The notes below the pieces were generated by a model. It was given only the letters and a program-made list of their open reading frames with translations. It did not search any database and was not told where the DNA came from. Position numbers and translations under genes: made by a program. A stretch of 17,434 nucleotides of DNA from Klenkia sp. (GTDB lineage: Bacteria; Actinomycetota; Actinomycetes; Mycobacteriales; Geodermatophilaceae), in NCBI GenBank assembly GCA_025966215.1, contig JAOPVM010000237.1, positions 1 through 17,434 on the forward strand, given 5' to 3'. This document shows, one piece after another, positions 8,182 through 16,990 of the stretch (its first letter is position 1; each line of letters begins with the position of its first letter).

Positions 8182-9162
8182 ATGGCGATGACGGCGATGG
8201 TCAAGGACGAGCTGTCCCGGGTGGAGTGCACGAAGACCTCCGAGCGCAAGGCCGAGGTCACCGCGCTGCTGCGGTTCTCCGGCGGCCTGCACATCGTGGG
8301 CGGACGGGTGGTCATCGAGGCCGAGCTGGACACCGGCTCGGTGGCCCGCCGCCTGCGCCGCGACATCAGCGAGGTCTACGGCTACACCAGCGGCGTCAGC
8401 GTCCTCGCCGGGGGCAACATCCGGCGTGGGGTCCGCTACCTGGTCCGGATCGCCAAGCACGGCGAGGGCCTCGCCCGGCAGACCGGTCTGGTCGACCAGC
8501 GGGGTCGGCCGGTCCGTGGGCTGCCACCGGCGGTCGTCTCCGGTGGGCTCAACGACGCCGAGGCCGCCTGGCGCGGGGCCTTCCTGGCCCACGGCTCGCT
8601 CACCGAGCCCGGCCGGTCCTCCTCGCTGGAGATCACCTGCCCCGGCCCGGAGGCCGCCATGGCGCTGGTCGGTGCAGCCCGTCGGCTGGGCATCGCCGCC
8701 AAGGCCCGGGAGGTGCGCGGCGCCGACCGGGTCGTCGTCCGGGACGGCGACGCGATCAGTGCCCTGCTGACCCGGATGGGCGCCCACGAGGCCGTGCTCG
8801 CCTGGGAGGACCGGCGGATGCGCCGGGAGGTCCGGGCGACGGCGAACCGGCTGGCCAACTTCGACGACGCGAACCTCCGGCGCTCGGCCCGGGCCGCGGT
8901 CGCGGCCAGCGCCCGGGTGGAGCGGGCGCTGGAGATCCTGGCCGACGACGCCCCCGGGCACCTGCTGGTGGCCGGGCGGCTGCGGCTGGAGCACGGCCAG
9001 GCATCCCTGGAGGAGCTCGGCCAGCGGGCCGACCCACCGATGACCAAGGACGCCGTCGCCGGGCGCATCCGGCGGCTGCTGGCGATGGCCGACAAGCGGG
9101 CCAAGGACCTCGGCATCCCGGACACCGAGTCGGTCGTCACCGACGACATGATCGGCCCCTGA
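8182..9162 (+). CDS. whiA: Sporulation/division regulator WhiA
   Basis: WhiA is a DNA-binding protein that in Streptomyces acts together with WhiB to switch on sporulation septation genes; homologues occur across Gram-positive bacteria. The 326-residue product has an N-terminal domain related to LAGLIDADG homing endonucleases, without evidence of nuclease activity in the family, including the block [16 protein letters not shown] (128-143). The C-terminal helix-turn-helix region is at about 274-306 ([20 protein letters not shown] onward). The segment [20 protein letters not shown] (215-234) joins the two and is highly conserved. An in-frame ATG at 8113 would add 23 Gly/Pro/Arg-rich residues. 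I chose 8182 because AGGGG (8171-8175) lies 6 bases upstream and [13 protein letters not shown] matches family N-termini. It lies 118 bases after yvcK and 195 before gap, so it may have its own promoter as well as read-through. Confidence 0.96.
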   Translation: MAMTAMVKDELSRVECTKTSERKAEVTALLRFSGGLHIVGGRVVIEAELDTGSVARRLRRDISEVYGYTSGVSVLAGGNIRRGVRYLVRIAKHGEGLARQTGLVDQRGRPVRGLPPAVVSGGLNDAEAAWRGAFLAHGSLTEPGRSSSLEITCPGPEAAMALVGAARRLGIAAKAREVRGADRVVVRDGDAISALLTRMGAHEAVLAWEDRRMRREVRATANRLANFDDANLRRSARAAVAASARVERALEILADDAPGHLLVAGRLRLEHGQASLEELGQRADPPMTKDAVAGRIRRLLAMADKRAKDLGIPDTESVVTDDMIGP

Positions 9163-10358
<1,196 letters not shown>

Positions 10359-10359
<1 letters not shown>

Positions 10360-11579
10360 TGGCGGCTCCCATGCGGACCGTCGACGAGCTGATCGCCGGG
10401 GGAGTGCAGGGCCGGCGCGTGTTCCTGCGCGCCGACCTGAACGTCCCCCTCGACGACAGCACCGGCGACCCGGTCATCACCGACGACGGCCGCATCCAGG
10501 CCAGCCTGCCCACGCTGCAGGCGCTCCGGGAGGCCGGCGCCCGCGTCGTCGTCGCGGCGCACCTGGGCCGGCCGAAGGGCGCCCCGGACCCGCGGTACTC
10601 CCTCGCGCCGGTTGCCGCCCGGCTCTCCGAGCTGCTCGGGGTCCCGGTGCCGCTGGCGAAGGACACCGCCGGCGAGGGTGCCCGGGCCGCGGTCGCCGCC
10701 CTCGGCGACGGCGACGTCGTGCTGCTGGAGAACGTCCGCTTCGAGGCGGCCGAGACCAGCAAGGACGACGACGCCCGCGGTGCTCTCGCCGACCGGTTCG
10801 CCGCCCTCGCCGACGTCTACGTCGACGACGCCTTCGGTGCGGTGCACCGCAAGCACGCCTCGGTCTACGACCGGGCCACCCGGCTCCCGCACGCGGCCGG
10901 CCGACTGGTCGCCCGCGAGCTGGAGGTGCTCACCCGGCTGACCGAGGACCCCCGGCGGCCCTACGTGATCGTGCTCGGCGGGTCCAAGGTCAGCGACAAG
11001 CTGGGCGTGATCGAGGCCATGCTGCCCCAGGTCGACCGGCTCCTGATCGGCGGCGGCATGTGCTTCACGTTCCTCGCCGCCCGGGGCCACGGCGTCGGTG
11101 ACTCGCTGCTCGAGCAGGACCAGGTGGACACCTGCCGCCGGCTGCTGGAGACCGCCGGGGACAAGATCGTGCTGCCCCTCGACGTGGTCTGCGCGGAGGC
11201 GCTGATCGCCGACGCACAGGTCACGGTCGCGTTGGTCGAGGGCATCCCGGACGGGCTCAAGGGCCTCGACGTCGGACCGCGCACCGTCGAGCTGTTCGCC
11301 GAGCACCTGTCCGGCGCGCACACGGTGTTCTGGAACGGCCCGATGGGCGTGTTCGAGCTGGCCCCGTTCACCGCCGGCACCCGGGGAGTGGCCGCCGCGG
11401 TGGCCGCCGTCGAGGGGCTGTCGGTCGTCGGGGGTGGCGACTCCGCCGCCGCCGTGCGTCAGCTCGGGCTGGACGAGGACGCCTACGGCCACATCTCCAC
11501 CGGCGGCGGTGCGTCCCTGGAGTTCCTCGAGGGCCGTGAGCTCCCGGGGTTGGCCGTGCTCGCGGACGGGGCCTCCTGA
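10359..11579 (+). CDS. pgk: Phosphoglycerate kinase
   Basis: PGK transfers phosphate from 1,3-bisphosphoglycerate to ADP, the first ATP-yielding step of lower glycolysis, using the product of the preceding gene. The 406-residue protein has the N-domain signature RADLNVPL at 24-31, AAHLGRPKG (67-75), [10 protein letters not shown] (123-132), the hinge-side [14 protein letters not shown] (207-220) and the C-domain nucleotide loop GGGDSAA at 358-364. I chose ATG 10359 because it overlaps the gap stop as TGATG, the same junction seen at tpiA. A second ATG at 10371 would give MRTVDEL, which aligns better with the usual MKTIDEL start, so the first four residues are uncertain. Neither start has a clear Shine-Dalgarno sequence, consistent with translational coupling to gap. 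The protein is cytoplasmic and of typical length. Confidence 0.97.
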
Positions 11580-12388
11580 TGGCCCGGAACAAGGCCGGCC
11601 GGGTCTACGAGGGCCGTCGTCCGCTCATCGCCGGCAACTGGAAGATGCACCTGACGCACCTGGAGGCCATCGGCCTGGTGCAGAAGATCGCCTTCACCCT
11701 CAAGGAGCCCGAGCTGGAGGCGGCCGAGGTCGTCGTCGTCCCGCCGTTCACGGCGATCCGCAGCGTGCAGACCCTGGTCCAGGGCGACAAGATCGAGATC
11801 GGCTTCGGCGCACAGGACGTGTCGGCGCAGGACTCCGGCGCCTACACCGGTGAGGTCAGCGGCTCCCAGCTGGCCGCGCTGGGCTGCACGTACGTGGTGG
11901 TCGGGCACTCCGAGCGTCGGGCGATGCACGCCGAGACCGACGAGGTCGTCGCCAGCAAGGTGCAGGCGGCGCTGCGGCACGGGCTGGTGCCGATCCTCTG
12001 CGCGGGGGAGGGTCTCGACGTCCGCAAGGCCGGCGAGCACGTCCGGTACACGACCGCCCAGGTCGAGGCAGCGCTCGAGGGTCTCGACGCGGCGACGGTG
12101 GCCGGCATCGTGATCGCCTACGAGCCGGTGTGGGCGATCGGCACTGGCGAGGTCGCCACGCCCGATGACGCGCAGGAGGTCTGTGGGGCCATCCGGGCCC
12201 GGCTCGCCGAGCGTTTCGGGCCGGAGACCGCCGACGTGGTCCGTATCCTCTACGGCGGTTCGGTGAAGGCGGGCAACACCGTCGGCATCCTCGCCGGACC
12301 GGACGTGGACGGGGCACTGGTCGGGGGCGCGAGCCTGGACGCCGACGAGTTCTCCTCGATCTGCCGCCACGCCGCCGAGAGCCGCTGA
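11579..12388 (+). CDS. tpiA: Triosephosphate isomerase
   Basis: TpiA interconverts dihydroxyacetone phosphate and glyceraldehyde-3-phosphate, supplying the substrate for gap at the head of the operon. The 269-residue TIM barrel has the catalytic Lys22 in GNWKM (19-23, with Asn20), electrophile His110 in VVGHSERR (107-114) and catalytic base Glu182 in [11 protein letters not shown] (180-190). The phosphate-binding GGSVKAGN and GALVGGASL blocks lie near the end. A roughly 13-residue N-terminal extension ([13 protein letters not shown]) precedes the usual [10 protein letters not shown], as is common in actinobacterial TpiA. The ATG overlaps the pgk stop by one base (TGATG). It closes the gap-pgk-tpiA operon; a weak CCGGG/CCCGG repeat (12396-12400, 12415-12419) is the only terminator-like structure behind it. 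Confidence 0.97.
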   Translation: MARNKAGRVYEGRRPLIAGNWKMHLTHLEAIGLVQKIAFTLKEPELEAAEVVVVPPFTAIRSVQTLVQGDKIEIGFGAQDVSAQDSGAYTGEVSGSQLAALGCTYVVVGHSERRAMHAETDEVVASKVQAALRHGLVPILCAGEGLDVRKAGEHVRYTTAQVEAALEGLDAATVAGIVIAYEPVWAIGTGEVATPDDAQEVCGAIRARLAERFGPETADVVRILYGGSVKAGNTVGILAGPDVDGALVGGASLDADEFSSICRHAAESR

Positions 12389-12434
12389 CCCCTCACCGGG
12401 AGGCCGGCCAGCCACCCGGAGGACTGCTGTTCCC

Positions 12435-14228
12435 GTGACACCCAGCACCACGAGCACCCCGACGGGGCGCCGCGCCCGGTCCACCCGGCGTGCGGCGCCC
12501 CGTCGGCGTCTGCTGCCGGTGACCCTGCGGCTCCTGGTGGCGCTGCTCGCCGGCTGCAGCGGGGGAGACGCCTCCGACGCCGCGGTACCCACCCAGGGCG
12601 GCACCGTCGACGCCGGGCTCAGCGAGGTGCGGGCGCCCTCGGCCGAGGCCGGCGGCACGCTGCGGGTGGTGACCTCCCAGATCGACAGCCTGGACCCGCA
12701 GCGGTCCTACCTGACCGGGGTCTGGAACCTGATGCGGCTCTACGTGCGCACGCTGGTCACCTACTCCAGCGAGCCCGGACGCACCGACCAGCTGGTGCCC
12801 GACCTGGCCACCGACCTGGGGACGACGCCCGATGGCGGACGCACCTGGACCTTCACCCTCCGCGAGGGCGTGGCGTTCGAGGGTGGCCGGCCGATCACCA
12901 GCCGGGACGTCCGCTACGGCATCGAGCGGTCCTTCGCCTCGGAGGTCATCGTCGGCGGTCCCCGCTACGTGCTGGACCTGCTCGACGACCCGGCGCTGCC
13001 CTACGCCGGCCCGTACGACGCGGAGTCGCAGGAGGGTGGCGGGCTGGCGTCGATCAGCACCCCCGACGACCGGACGATCACCTTCACGCTGACCACGCCG
13101 ACGCCGGACTTCCCCTACGTGCTCGCGCTGCCCTCCTCCAGCCCGGTGCCCGCGGAGAGCGACACCCGCGGCGACTACGGGCTGGACCCGGTGTCCTCCG
13201 GGCCGTACGCGGTCACGTCGGTCGACGGGGAGACCGGCATCGTGCTGGACCGCAACGAGGCCTGGGACCCGGCCACCGACGACGTCCGCACGGCCTTGCC
13301 CGACCAGGTCGTCGTCCGCACCGGGATGTCCGGGCTGGACCGGGACCAGGCCCTGCTGGCCGGGTCGGCCGACCTGGACCTGAGCGGCACCGGCGTCCAG
13401 GTGGCCACCACCAACCGGGTGGACGGCGACGAGGACCTGCTGGACCGCATCGACGACGTGACCACCGGGGCGGTGCGGATGCTCGCCCTGCCCAGCACGG
13501 TGGCGCCGATGGACAACGCCGACTGCCGGGCCGCGGTCTCGGCCGTGGTGGACCGCACCGCGGTGCAGGAGCAGCTCGACGGGGCGGGCAACGCCGTCCG
13601 GACGTCGGTGCTCTGGCCGCGCGCCCTGACCGGGGGCCCGGAGGACACCGACCCGGCCCCCGACCTGGACGCCGCGCGTGCCTCGCTGGCCGCGTGCGGA
13701 CGGCCCGACGGGTTCGCCACCGTGCTGGCGGTCACCGACGTGCCGATGGCGGTGGCCGTGGCCTCCGAGGTGGCGGCCCAGCTGGCCCAGGTGGGCATCG
13801 TCGCGGAGGTCCGCCCGCTGGACGCCGCCAGCTTCTACGCCACCGAGATCGGCGACCCCGCGACGGTGGCCGCGAACGGGTACGGGGTCGTGCTGGCCAC
13901 CTACACCGCCGACTTCCCGACCCCGGCGTCCTTCCTCGTCCCGTTGGTGGACGGCCGCAGCATCCGGACCCCGGGCAACACCGACTACGCGTCGCTGGAC
14001 GACCCGGGGGTCAACGGGTTGGTCGACGCCGCCCGGGCCATCACCGACCCGGCAGGGCAGCCCGAGGCATGGCGGCAGGTGGCCCAGGCGGCGGCCGACA
14101 CCCACGCCTACGTCCCCCTGGTGGAGAACCGGGTCCAACTGCTGGCCGGCCAGCGGTTGCGCAACGGGGTGGTCATGCAGGGCTACGGCGGGTACGACGT
14201 CGCCACGGCCGGCGTCGGGACGGACTGA
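12435..14228 (+). CDS. ABC transporter substrate-binding lipoprotein, family 5
   Basis: This 597-residue protein is a solute-binding protein of family 5 (peptide/opine/nickel type), expected to be tethered outside the membrane and to deliver oligopeptides or similar ligands to an ABC importer. Supporting features are GGTLRVVTSQIDSLDPQRSY (73-92), TWTFTLREGVAFEGGRPI followed by SRDVRYGIERSF, and DPVSSGPYAVTSV. The N-terminus is Arg-rich (RRAAPRRRLLP) and leads to the lipobox LAGC with Cys41. The hydrophobic stretch before it is short and contains Arg32, so the signal is atypical but readable. The GTG start 12435 has GGAGG at 12418-12422, a rather long 12-base spacing. It stands alone: no permease or ATPase gene is nearby, and it separates tpiA from secG, which are usually adjacent. 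The ligand is unknown. Confidence 0.9.
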   Translation: MTPSTTSTPTGRRARSTRRAAPRRRLLPVTLRLLVALLAGCSGGDASDAAVPTQGGTVDAGLSEVRAPSAEAGGTLRVVTSQIDSLDPQRSYLTGVWNLMRLYVRTLVTYSSEPGRTDQLVPDLATDLGTTPDGGRTWTFTLREGVAFEGGRPITSRDVRYGIERSFASEVIVGGPRYVLDLLDDPALPYAGPYDAESQEGGGLASISTPDDRTITFTLTTPTPDFPYVLALPSSSPVPAESDTRGDYGLDPVSSGPYAVTSVDGETGIVLDRNEAWDPATDDVRTALPDQVVVRTGMSGLDRDQALLAGSADLDLSGTGVQVATTNRVDGDEDLLDRIDDVTTGAVRMLALPSTVAPMDNADCRAAVSAVVDRTAVQEQLDGAGNAVRTSVLWPRALTGGPEDTDPAPDLDAARASLAACGRPDGFATVLAVTDVPMAVAVASEVAAQLAQVGIVAEVRPLDAASFYATEIGDPATVAANGYGVVLATYTADFPTPASFLVPLVDGRSIRTPGNTDYASLDDPGVNGLVDAARAITDPAGQPEAWRQVAQAAADTHAYVPLVENRVQLLAGQRLRNGVVMQGYGGYDVATAGVGTD

Positions 14229-14242
14229 CCGGGGTCGTCGTC

Positions 14243-14248
14243 TAGGCT
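14243..14248 (+). promoter_or_regulatory. Candidate -10 of the secG promoter
   Basis: TAGGCT lies 15 bases after the lipoprotein-gene stop and is the same hexamer proposed for gap. Transcription would start near 14255 and leave a leader of about 87 bases. The -35 position has no good match, so this is a weak call. The rest of 14229-14341 holds only short pairings such as CGTCC/GGACG (14291-14295, 14303-14307) and the secG ribosome binding site AGGAG (14331-14335). Confidence 0.4.
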
Positions 14249-14341
14249 GGTGCGTCGAGTGGCCCCCGCCCGCCGGGTGGCCCGACGCCCCGTCCGACCA
14301 GGGGACGAGCCGAGCCCCCGTGCGCGGGACAGGAGACAACC

Positions 14342-14575
14342 GTGATCGAGATCGTCCTCAACTCGTTGCTGGTGCTCACCAGCCTGCTGTTGATCGTGCT
14401 GATCCTGCTGCACCGCGGCAAGGGCGGCGGTCTGTCCTCGATGTTCGGCGGCGCCGCGTCGTCCTCGTTGTCGGGGTCCTCGGTCGTGGAGAAGAACCTC
14501 AACCGGCTGACCGTGTTCACCGGCGCCGTGTGGACCGTCTGCATCGTCGCGATCGGCATCCTCCTCAAGGTCTAG
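14342..14575 (+). CDS. secG: Preprotein translocase subunit SecG
   Basis: SecG is a small accessory membrane subunit of the SecYEG protein-export channel. The 77-residue product has two predicted membrane helices, about 4-23 and 55-75. They are separated by the family loop LLHRGKGGGLSSMFGG (22-37) and a Ser-rich stretch. The length is normal for an actinobacterial SecG. The GTG start at 14342 is preceded by AGGAG (14331-14335) with 6 bases between. It follows the ABC lipoprotein gene by 113 bases rather than lying directly behind tpiA, and a stem-loop lies just after the stop. The assignment rests on topology, the loop motif and position next to the glycolytic operon and rbpA. Confidence 0.94.
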   Translation: MIEIVLNSLLVLTSLLLIVLILLHRGKGGGLSSMFGGAASSSLSGSSVVEKNLNRLTVFTGAVWTVCIVAIGILLKV

Positions 14576-14585
14576 GGGGCGCGAT

Positions 14586-14612
14586 CTGGTCGTGCGCCAT
14601 GCGCCTGACCAG
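14586..14612 (+). terminator. Stem-loop terminator behind secG
   Basis: CTGGTC (14586-14591) pairs exactly with GACCAG (14607-14612). Inside, GCGC (14594-14597) pairs with GCGC (14601-14604) around the 3-base loop CAT, and a 2x2 mismatch separates the two helices. It begins 11 bases after the secG TAG. There is no T-run downstream. A terminator is the simplest reading given that a separate promoter candidate for rbpA follows. Confidence 0.5.
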
Positions 14613-14657
14613 CACGAACGTCGCGTCATCGTGACCTGGGAACGGGCTGCGAGCGCT

Positions 14658-14663
14658 TAGACT
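14658..14663 (+). promoter_or_regulatory. Candidate -10 of the rbpA promoter
   Basis: TAGACT is a close match to the actinobacterial -10 consensus. The expected start near 14670 leaves a short leader of about 29 bases with the ribosome binding site AGGGGG (14688-14693). The -35 region is poor: TGACCT at 14632-14637 would give a 20-base spacer. Confidence 0.45.
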
Positions 14664-14698
14664 CCCCGCGTCCGGTCTTTCGATGGCAGGGGGCGCTC

Positions 14699-15040
14699 GT
14701 GGCAGGTGGCAACGCGATCCGGGGCAGCCGGGTCGGTGCAGGTCCGATGGGTGAGCGGGAACGCGGCGAGGCCGCCCCGCGCACCCGGGTGGGGTTCTGG
14801 TGCGCCAACAAGCACGCCACGCACGTCGCCTTCGCCAGCGACGTCGAGGTCCCGGAGACGTGGGACTGCCCGCGCTGTGGTCTACCGGCCGGTCAGGACG
14901 AGCAGAACCCGCCGCCCGCTCCGCGCAACGAGCCGTACAAGACGCACCTGGCGTACGTGCGGGAGCGCCGCACCGACGCCGACGGGGACGCCCTCCTCGA
15001 GGAGGCGCTCACCCGCCTCCGGGCCCGCCGAGGAGCGTGA
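14699..15040 (+). CDS. rbpA: RNA polymerase-binding protein RbpA
   Basis: RbpA is an actinobacteria-specific protein that binds RNA polymerase and the principal sigma factor and stabilises the open promoter complex. The 113-residue product has the N-terminal NAIRGSRVGAG block. A central small domain follows, with a zinc-ligand pattern Cys35-X3-His39 and Cys57-X2-Cys60 (FWCANKHATHV and WDCPRCG), as in Streptomyces RbpA. The C-terminal sigma-interaction helix region THLAYVRERRTDADGDALLE lies at about 82-101. The GTG start at 14699 is supported by AGGGGG 5 bases upstream. The gene converges on pgl and is separated from it by a strong 14-bp stem. Neighbouring secG and the pentose phosphate genes are its usual context. 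The assignment is firm; the four zinc ligands suggest the metal-binding form of the protein. Confidence 0.95.
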   Translation: MAGGNAIRGSRVGAGPMGERERGEAAPRTRVGFWCANKHATHVAFASDVEVPETWDCPRCGLPAGQDEQNPPPAPRNEPYKTHLAYVRERRTDADGDALLEEALTRLRARRGA

Positions 15041-15047
15041 CCCGACT

Positions 15048-15079
15048 CCGGCCGGCGCCCCGACGGGGGTGCCGGCCGG
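15048..15079. terminator. Bidirectional terminator between rbpA and pgl
   Basis: CCGGCCGGC (15048-15056) is the exact complement of GCCGGCCGG (15071-15079). The helix continues inward with one G-T pair and CCCC (15058-15061) to GGGG (15066-15069), giving a 14-bp stem with the loop GACG. It fills most of the 45-base gap between the convergent rbpA and pgl stops, as expected for a terminator used from both sides. No T-run flanks it on either strand. Confidence 0.75.
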
Positions 15080-15085
15080 TGCACC

Positions 15086-15850
15086 TCAGCGCTGCAGCTG
15101 CGAGGCGGCCGCGGTGTCCAGCAGCCAGCGGGTGGCCCGGGCGCCCTGCACCCCTGCCGCCGGCAGCTCCGCTGCAGACTCGGTGCCCGACAGCGCGCGG
15201 GCCACGGCCTCGGCCTTGCCCGCCCCGGAGACCAGCAGCCAGACCTCCTCGGCGGCGTTGATGGTCGAGAACCCGAGGCTGACCCGCGTCGGTGGCGGCT
15301 TCGGGCAGTCCCGGACGGCGAACACCGCCCGCTCGTCGGTGACCGCGGGGGAGTCCGGGAAGATCGAGGCCACGTGCCCCTCGGGGCCGACCCCGAGCAT
15401 CAGCACGTCGATCCGGGGCGTCCCACCGCCGCCGGCGGCGGCCAGTTCGGCGGCGTAGGCCGCGGCCGCCTCCTCGGGCCCGGCGTGCCCGGCGTCCGAG
15501 GCCGGGATGGCGTGCACCCGCTCGGCCGGCATGCCGACGGCGTCCAGCAGCGCGGCGCGCGCGCCCTTCTCGTTCCGCTCGGGGTCCTCGGCAGGCACCC
15601 ACCGCTCGTCGCCCCACCAGACGTCGACCTGCGACCAGTCCACGACGACGGCCTCGGGCTCGGCGGCCAGCCGGGCGACCTCGACCAGCACGGCCGTGCC
15701 GATGCCGCCACCGGTGAGCACCACCGAGGCGCTGCCGTGCACTGCCTGGGCGGCGGCGAGCCGGGCGACCAGGGCACTGGCGACGGCACGGGCCAGCACC
15801 TCGGCGTCGGGCTCGACGACCACGTCGGGGGTGGGCCGGGGGTCGCTCAC
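15086..15850 (-). CDS. pgl: 6-phosphogluconolactonase
   Basis: Pgl (DevB type) hydrolyses 6-phosphogluconolactone to 6-phosphogluconate, the second step of the oxidative pentose phosphate pathway, directly after the reaction of zwf upstream. The 254-residue protein shows TGGGIG (46-51), the signature WWGDERWVP (78-86), LGVGPEGHVASIFP (152-165) with the conserved His159, and the SGAGKAEA block (208-215). The frame stays open far upstream within opcA, but the true start is GTG at 15850-15848. It overlaps the opcA stop by four bases (GTGA) and has GGAGGAG 5 bases before it inside opcA. It is cytoplasmic, with a normal length. It is the last gene of the zwf-opcA-pgl operon and ends just before the bidirectional terminator. 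Confidence 0.96.
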   Translation of the reverse strand: MSDPRPTPDVVVEPDAEVLARAVASALVARLAAAQAVHGSASVVLTGGGIGTAVLVEVARLAAEPEAVVVDWSQVDVWWGDERWVPAEDPERNEKGARAALLDAVGMPAERVHAIPASDAGHAGPEEAAAAYAAELAAAGGGGTPRIDVLMLGVGPEGHVASIFPDSPAVTDERAVFAVRDCPKPPPTRVSLGFSTINAAEEVWLLVSGAGKAEAVARALSGTESAAELPAAGVQGARATRWLLDTAAASQLQR

Positions 15851-16962
15851 GAGTGCTCCTCCTGCGGGGAGTCGTCCCCGCCGTCGTCGTCCCCGTCGGT
15901 GACGGCGACCTCGTCGTCCTCTACGGAGTCCGCTGGCACGTCGGGTGCGGCCGGTGCCGAGGCCGGCAGCGGCCGCATCGGGTCGAACCAGCGGTGTTCG
16001 CGCACGGGTTGTCGGGCGGCCAGCCCGGTCACCCCGGTCGCGGCCTCCAGCGCCTCGCGGTAGGGCTCGTCGGAGTCCAGTCGCTTCATCTCCTCGCCCA
16101 GCAGCTCCCCGAGGGAGCGGTCGGGCAGCGCGACCACCGAGTCCGGCCGGTAGGGCTGACTGATCACGGCACCGCCCTTGCGGTCGTCGGTGAGCCGGAC
16201 CTCCTCGCCCTCGTCGAGCTGCAGGGTCACCGTCTCGATCCCACGCGGCCCGGTCTTCCGGCTGCCGGCCTCGACCTGCACCGGGCACCCGCACCGGGAG
16301 CTGATCCAGCCCGCCACCAGCCGGGCGGTGGGGTTCTCCGGGTCACCCAGCACCTGGCCACCGAGGACCTGCACCGGGCCCCCGCGACGTCCTGCGACCG
16401 CGTCCAGCGTGGAGGCCAGGTTGGCCCGCCACGGGGTGCTGCGGGTCCAGGCCAGGTCGGTGTCGCCGGGGGCGAAGTCCCGGGCCCGGTCGCGCAGCGC
16501 GCCGAGACCGTCGGCGGCCATCGCGCTGTCGGTGACCCGACGGTTGGCCACCACCCCGAGGGCGTCGGTCTCGATCTCGTCGGGCGGGTCGGCGTGCCAC
16601 CAGGTGACGACGGGTGCGTCGGCGGCCAGCAGCGGCAGCACCACGGACTCGGCGTGCAGCCCGAGCCGGCCGTACATCCGCATCACCACGGCCTCCCCGG
16701 GGCCGAGTCGGCCACCGATGAGCACCTCGGCGTCCAGTCGCGGGGACGGCGCCTCGACCTGGCGCCGGACGACGATCAGCAGGCGGCACGGGTGCACCTC
16801 GGCCGCGGCGGCCGCGGCGGCCTCGGCCTCCAGCACGCGTGCCTCGTCGGCGATCACGACCAGGGTCAGGGCGACCCCGCTCATCACGGCCCCGCCGCTG
16901 CGCCGTTGGGCGGCGAGCTCCTTGACGATGGCCGAGCCGTTGGTGTCCCACAGGGTGCTCAT
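15847..16962 (-). CDS. opcA: Glucose-6-phosphate dehydrogenase assembly protein OpcA
   Basis: OpcA is the partner of glucose-6-phosphate dehydrogenase in actinobacteria and cyanobacteria, needed for assembly or redox control of the enzyme. The 371-residue product begins MSTLWDTNGSAIVKELAAQR, the typical N-terminus. It carries TWWHADPPDEIETDALGVVA (120-139), VVANRRVTDSA and TPWRANLAS (176-184). The C-terminal domain around 215-330 includes SSRCGCPVQVEAG, with Cys224 and Cys226. From about 340 onward the tail is disordered-looking and strongly acidic (many Asp/Glu in 346-370), making the protein longer than the roughly 300-320 residues I recall for mycobacterial and corynebacterial OpcA. The ATG start has GGGAG about 10 bases upstream. 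It lies 28 bases after zwf and overlaps pgl by four bases, so the three genes are one operon. Confidence 0.95.
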   Translation of the reverse strand: MSTLWDTNGSAIVKELAAQRRSGGAVMSGVALTLVVIADEARVLEAEAAAAAAAEVHPCRLLIVVRRQVEAPSPRLDAEVLIGGRLGPGEAVVMRMYGRLGLHAESVVLPLLAADAPVVTWWHADPPDEIETDALGVVANRRVTDSAMAADGLGALRDRARDFAPGDTDLAWTRSTPWRANLASTLDAVAGRRGGPVQVLGGQVLGDPENPTARLVAGWISSRCGCPVQVEAGSRKTGPRGIETVTLQLDEGEEVRLTDDRKGGAVISQPYRPDSVVALPDRSLGELLGEEMKRLDSDEPYREALEAATGVTGLAARQPVREHRWFDPMRPLPASAPAAPDVPADSVEDDEVAVTDGDDDGGDDSPQEEHS

Positions 16963-16990
16963 GAGGGGTTCTCCCGGGAGAGGTGGGCGG

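Noticed and set aside
12396..12419. CCGGG/CCCGG inverted repeat behind tpiA as a terminator
   Set aside because: Only 5 pairs, a 14-base loop and no T-run; the right arm overlaps the next gene's ribosome binding site. Too weak to list as a feature.
14638..14672. GGGAAC before rbpA as a sigma-R (SigR) -35, as known for Streptomyces rbpA
   Set aside because: No GTT lies at the required distance of about 18 bases; the sequence there reads CTC. The housekeeping-type TAGACT is a better candidate.
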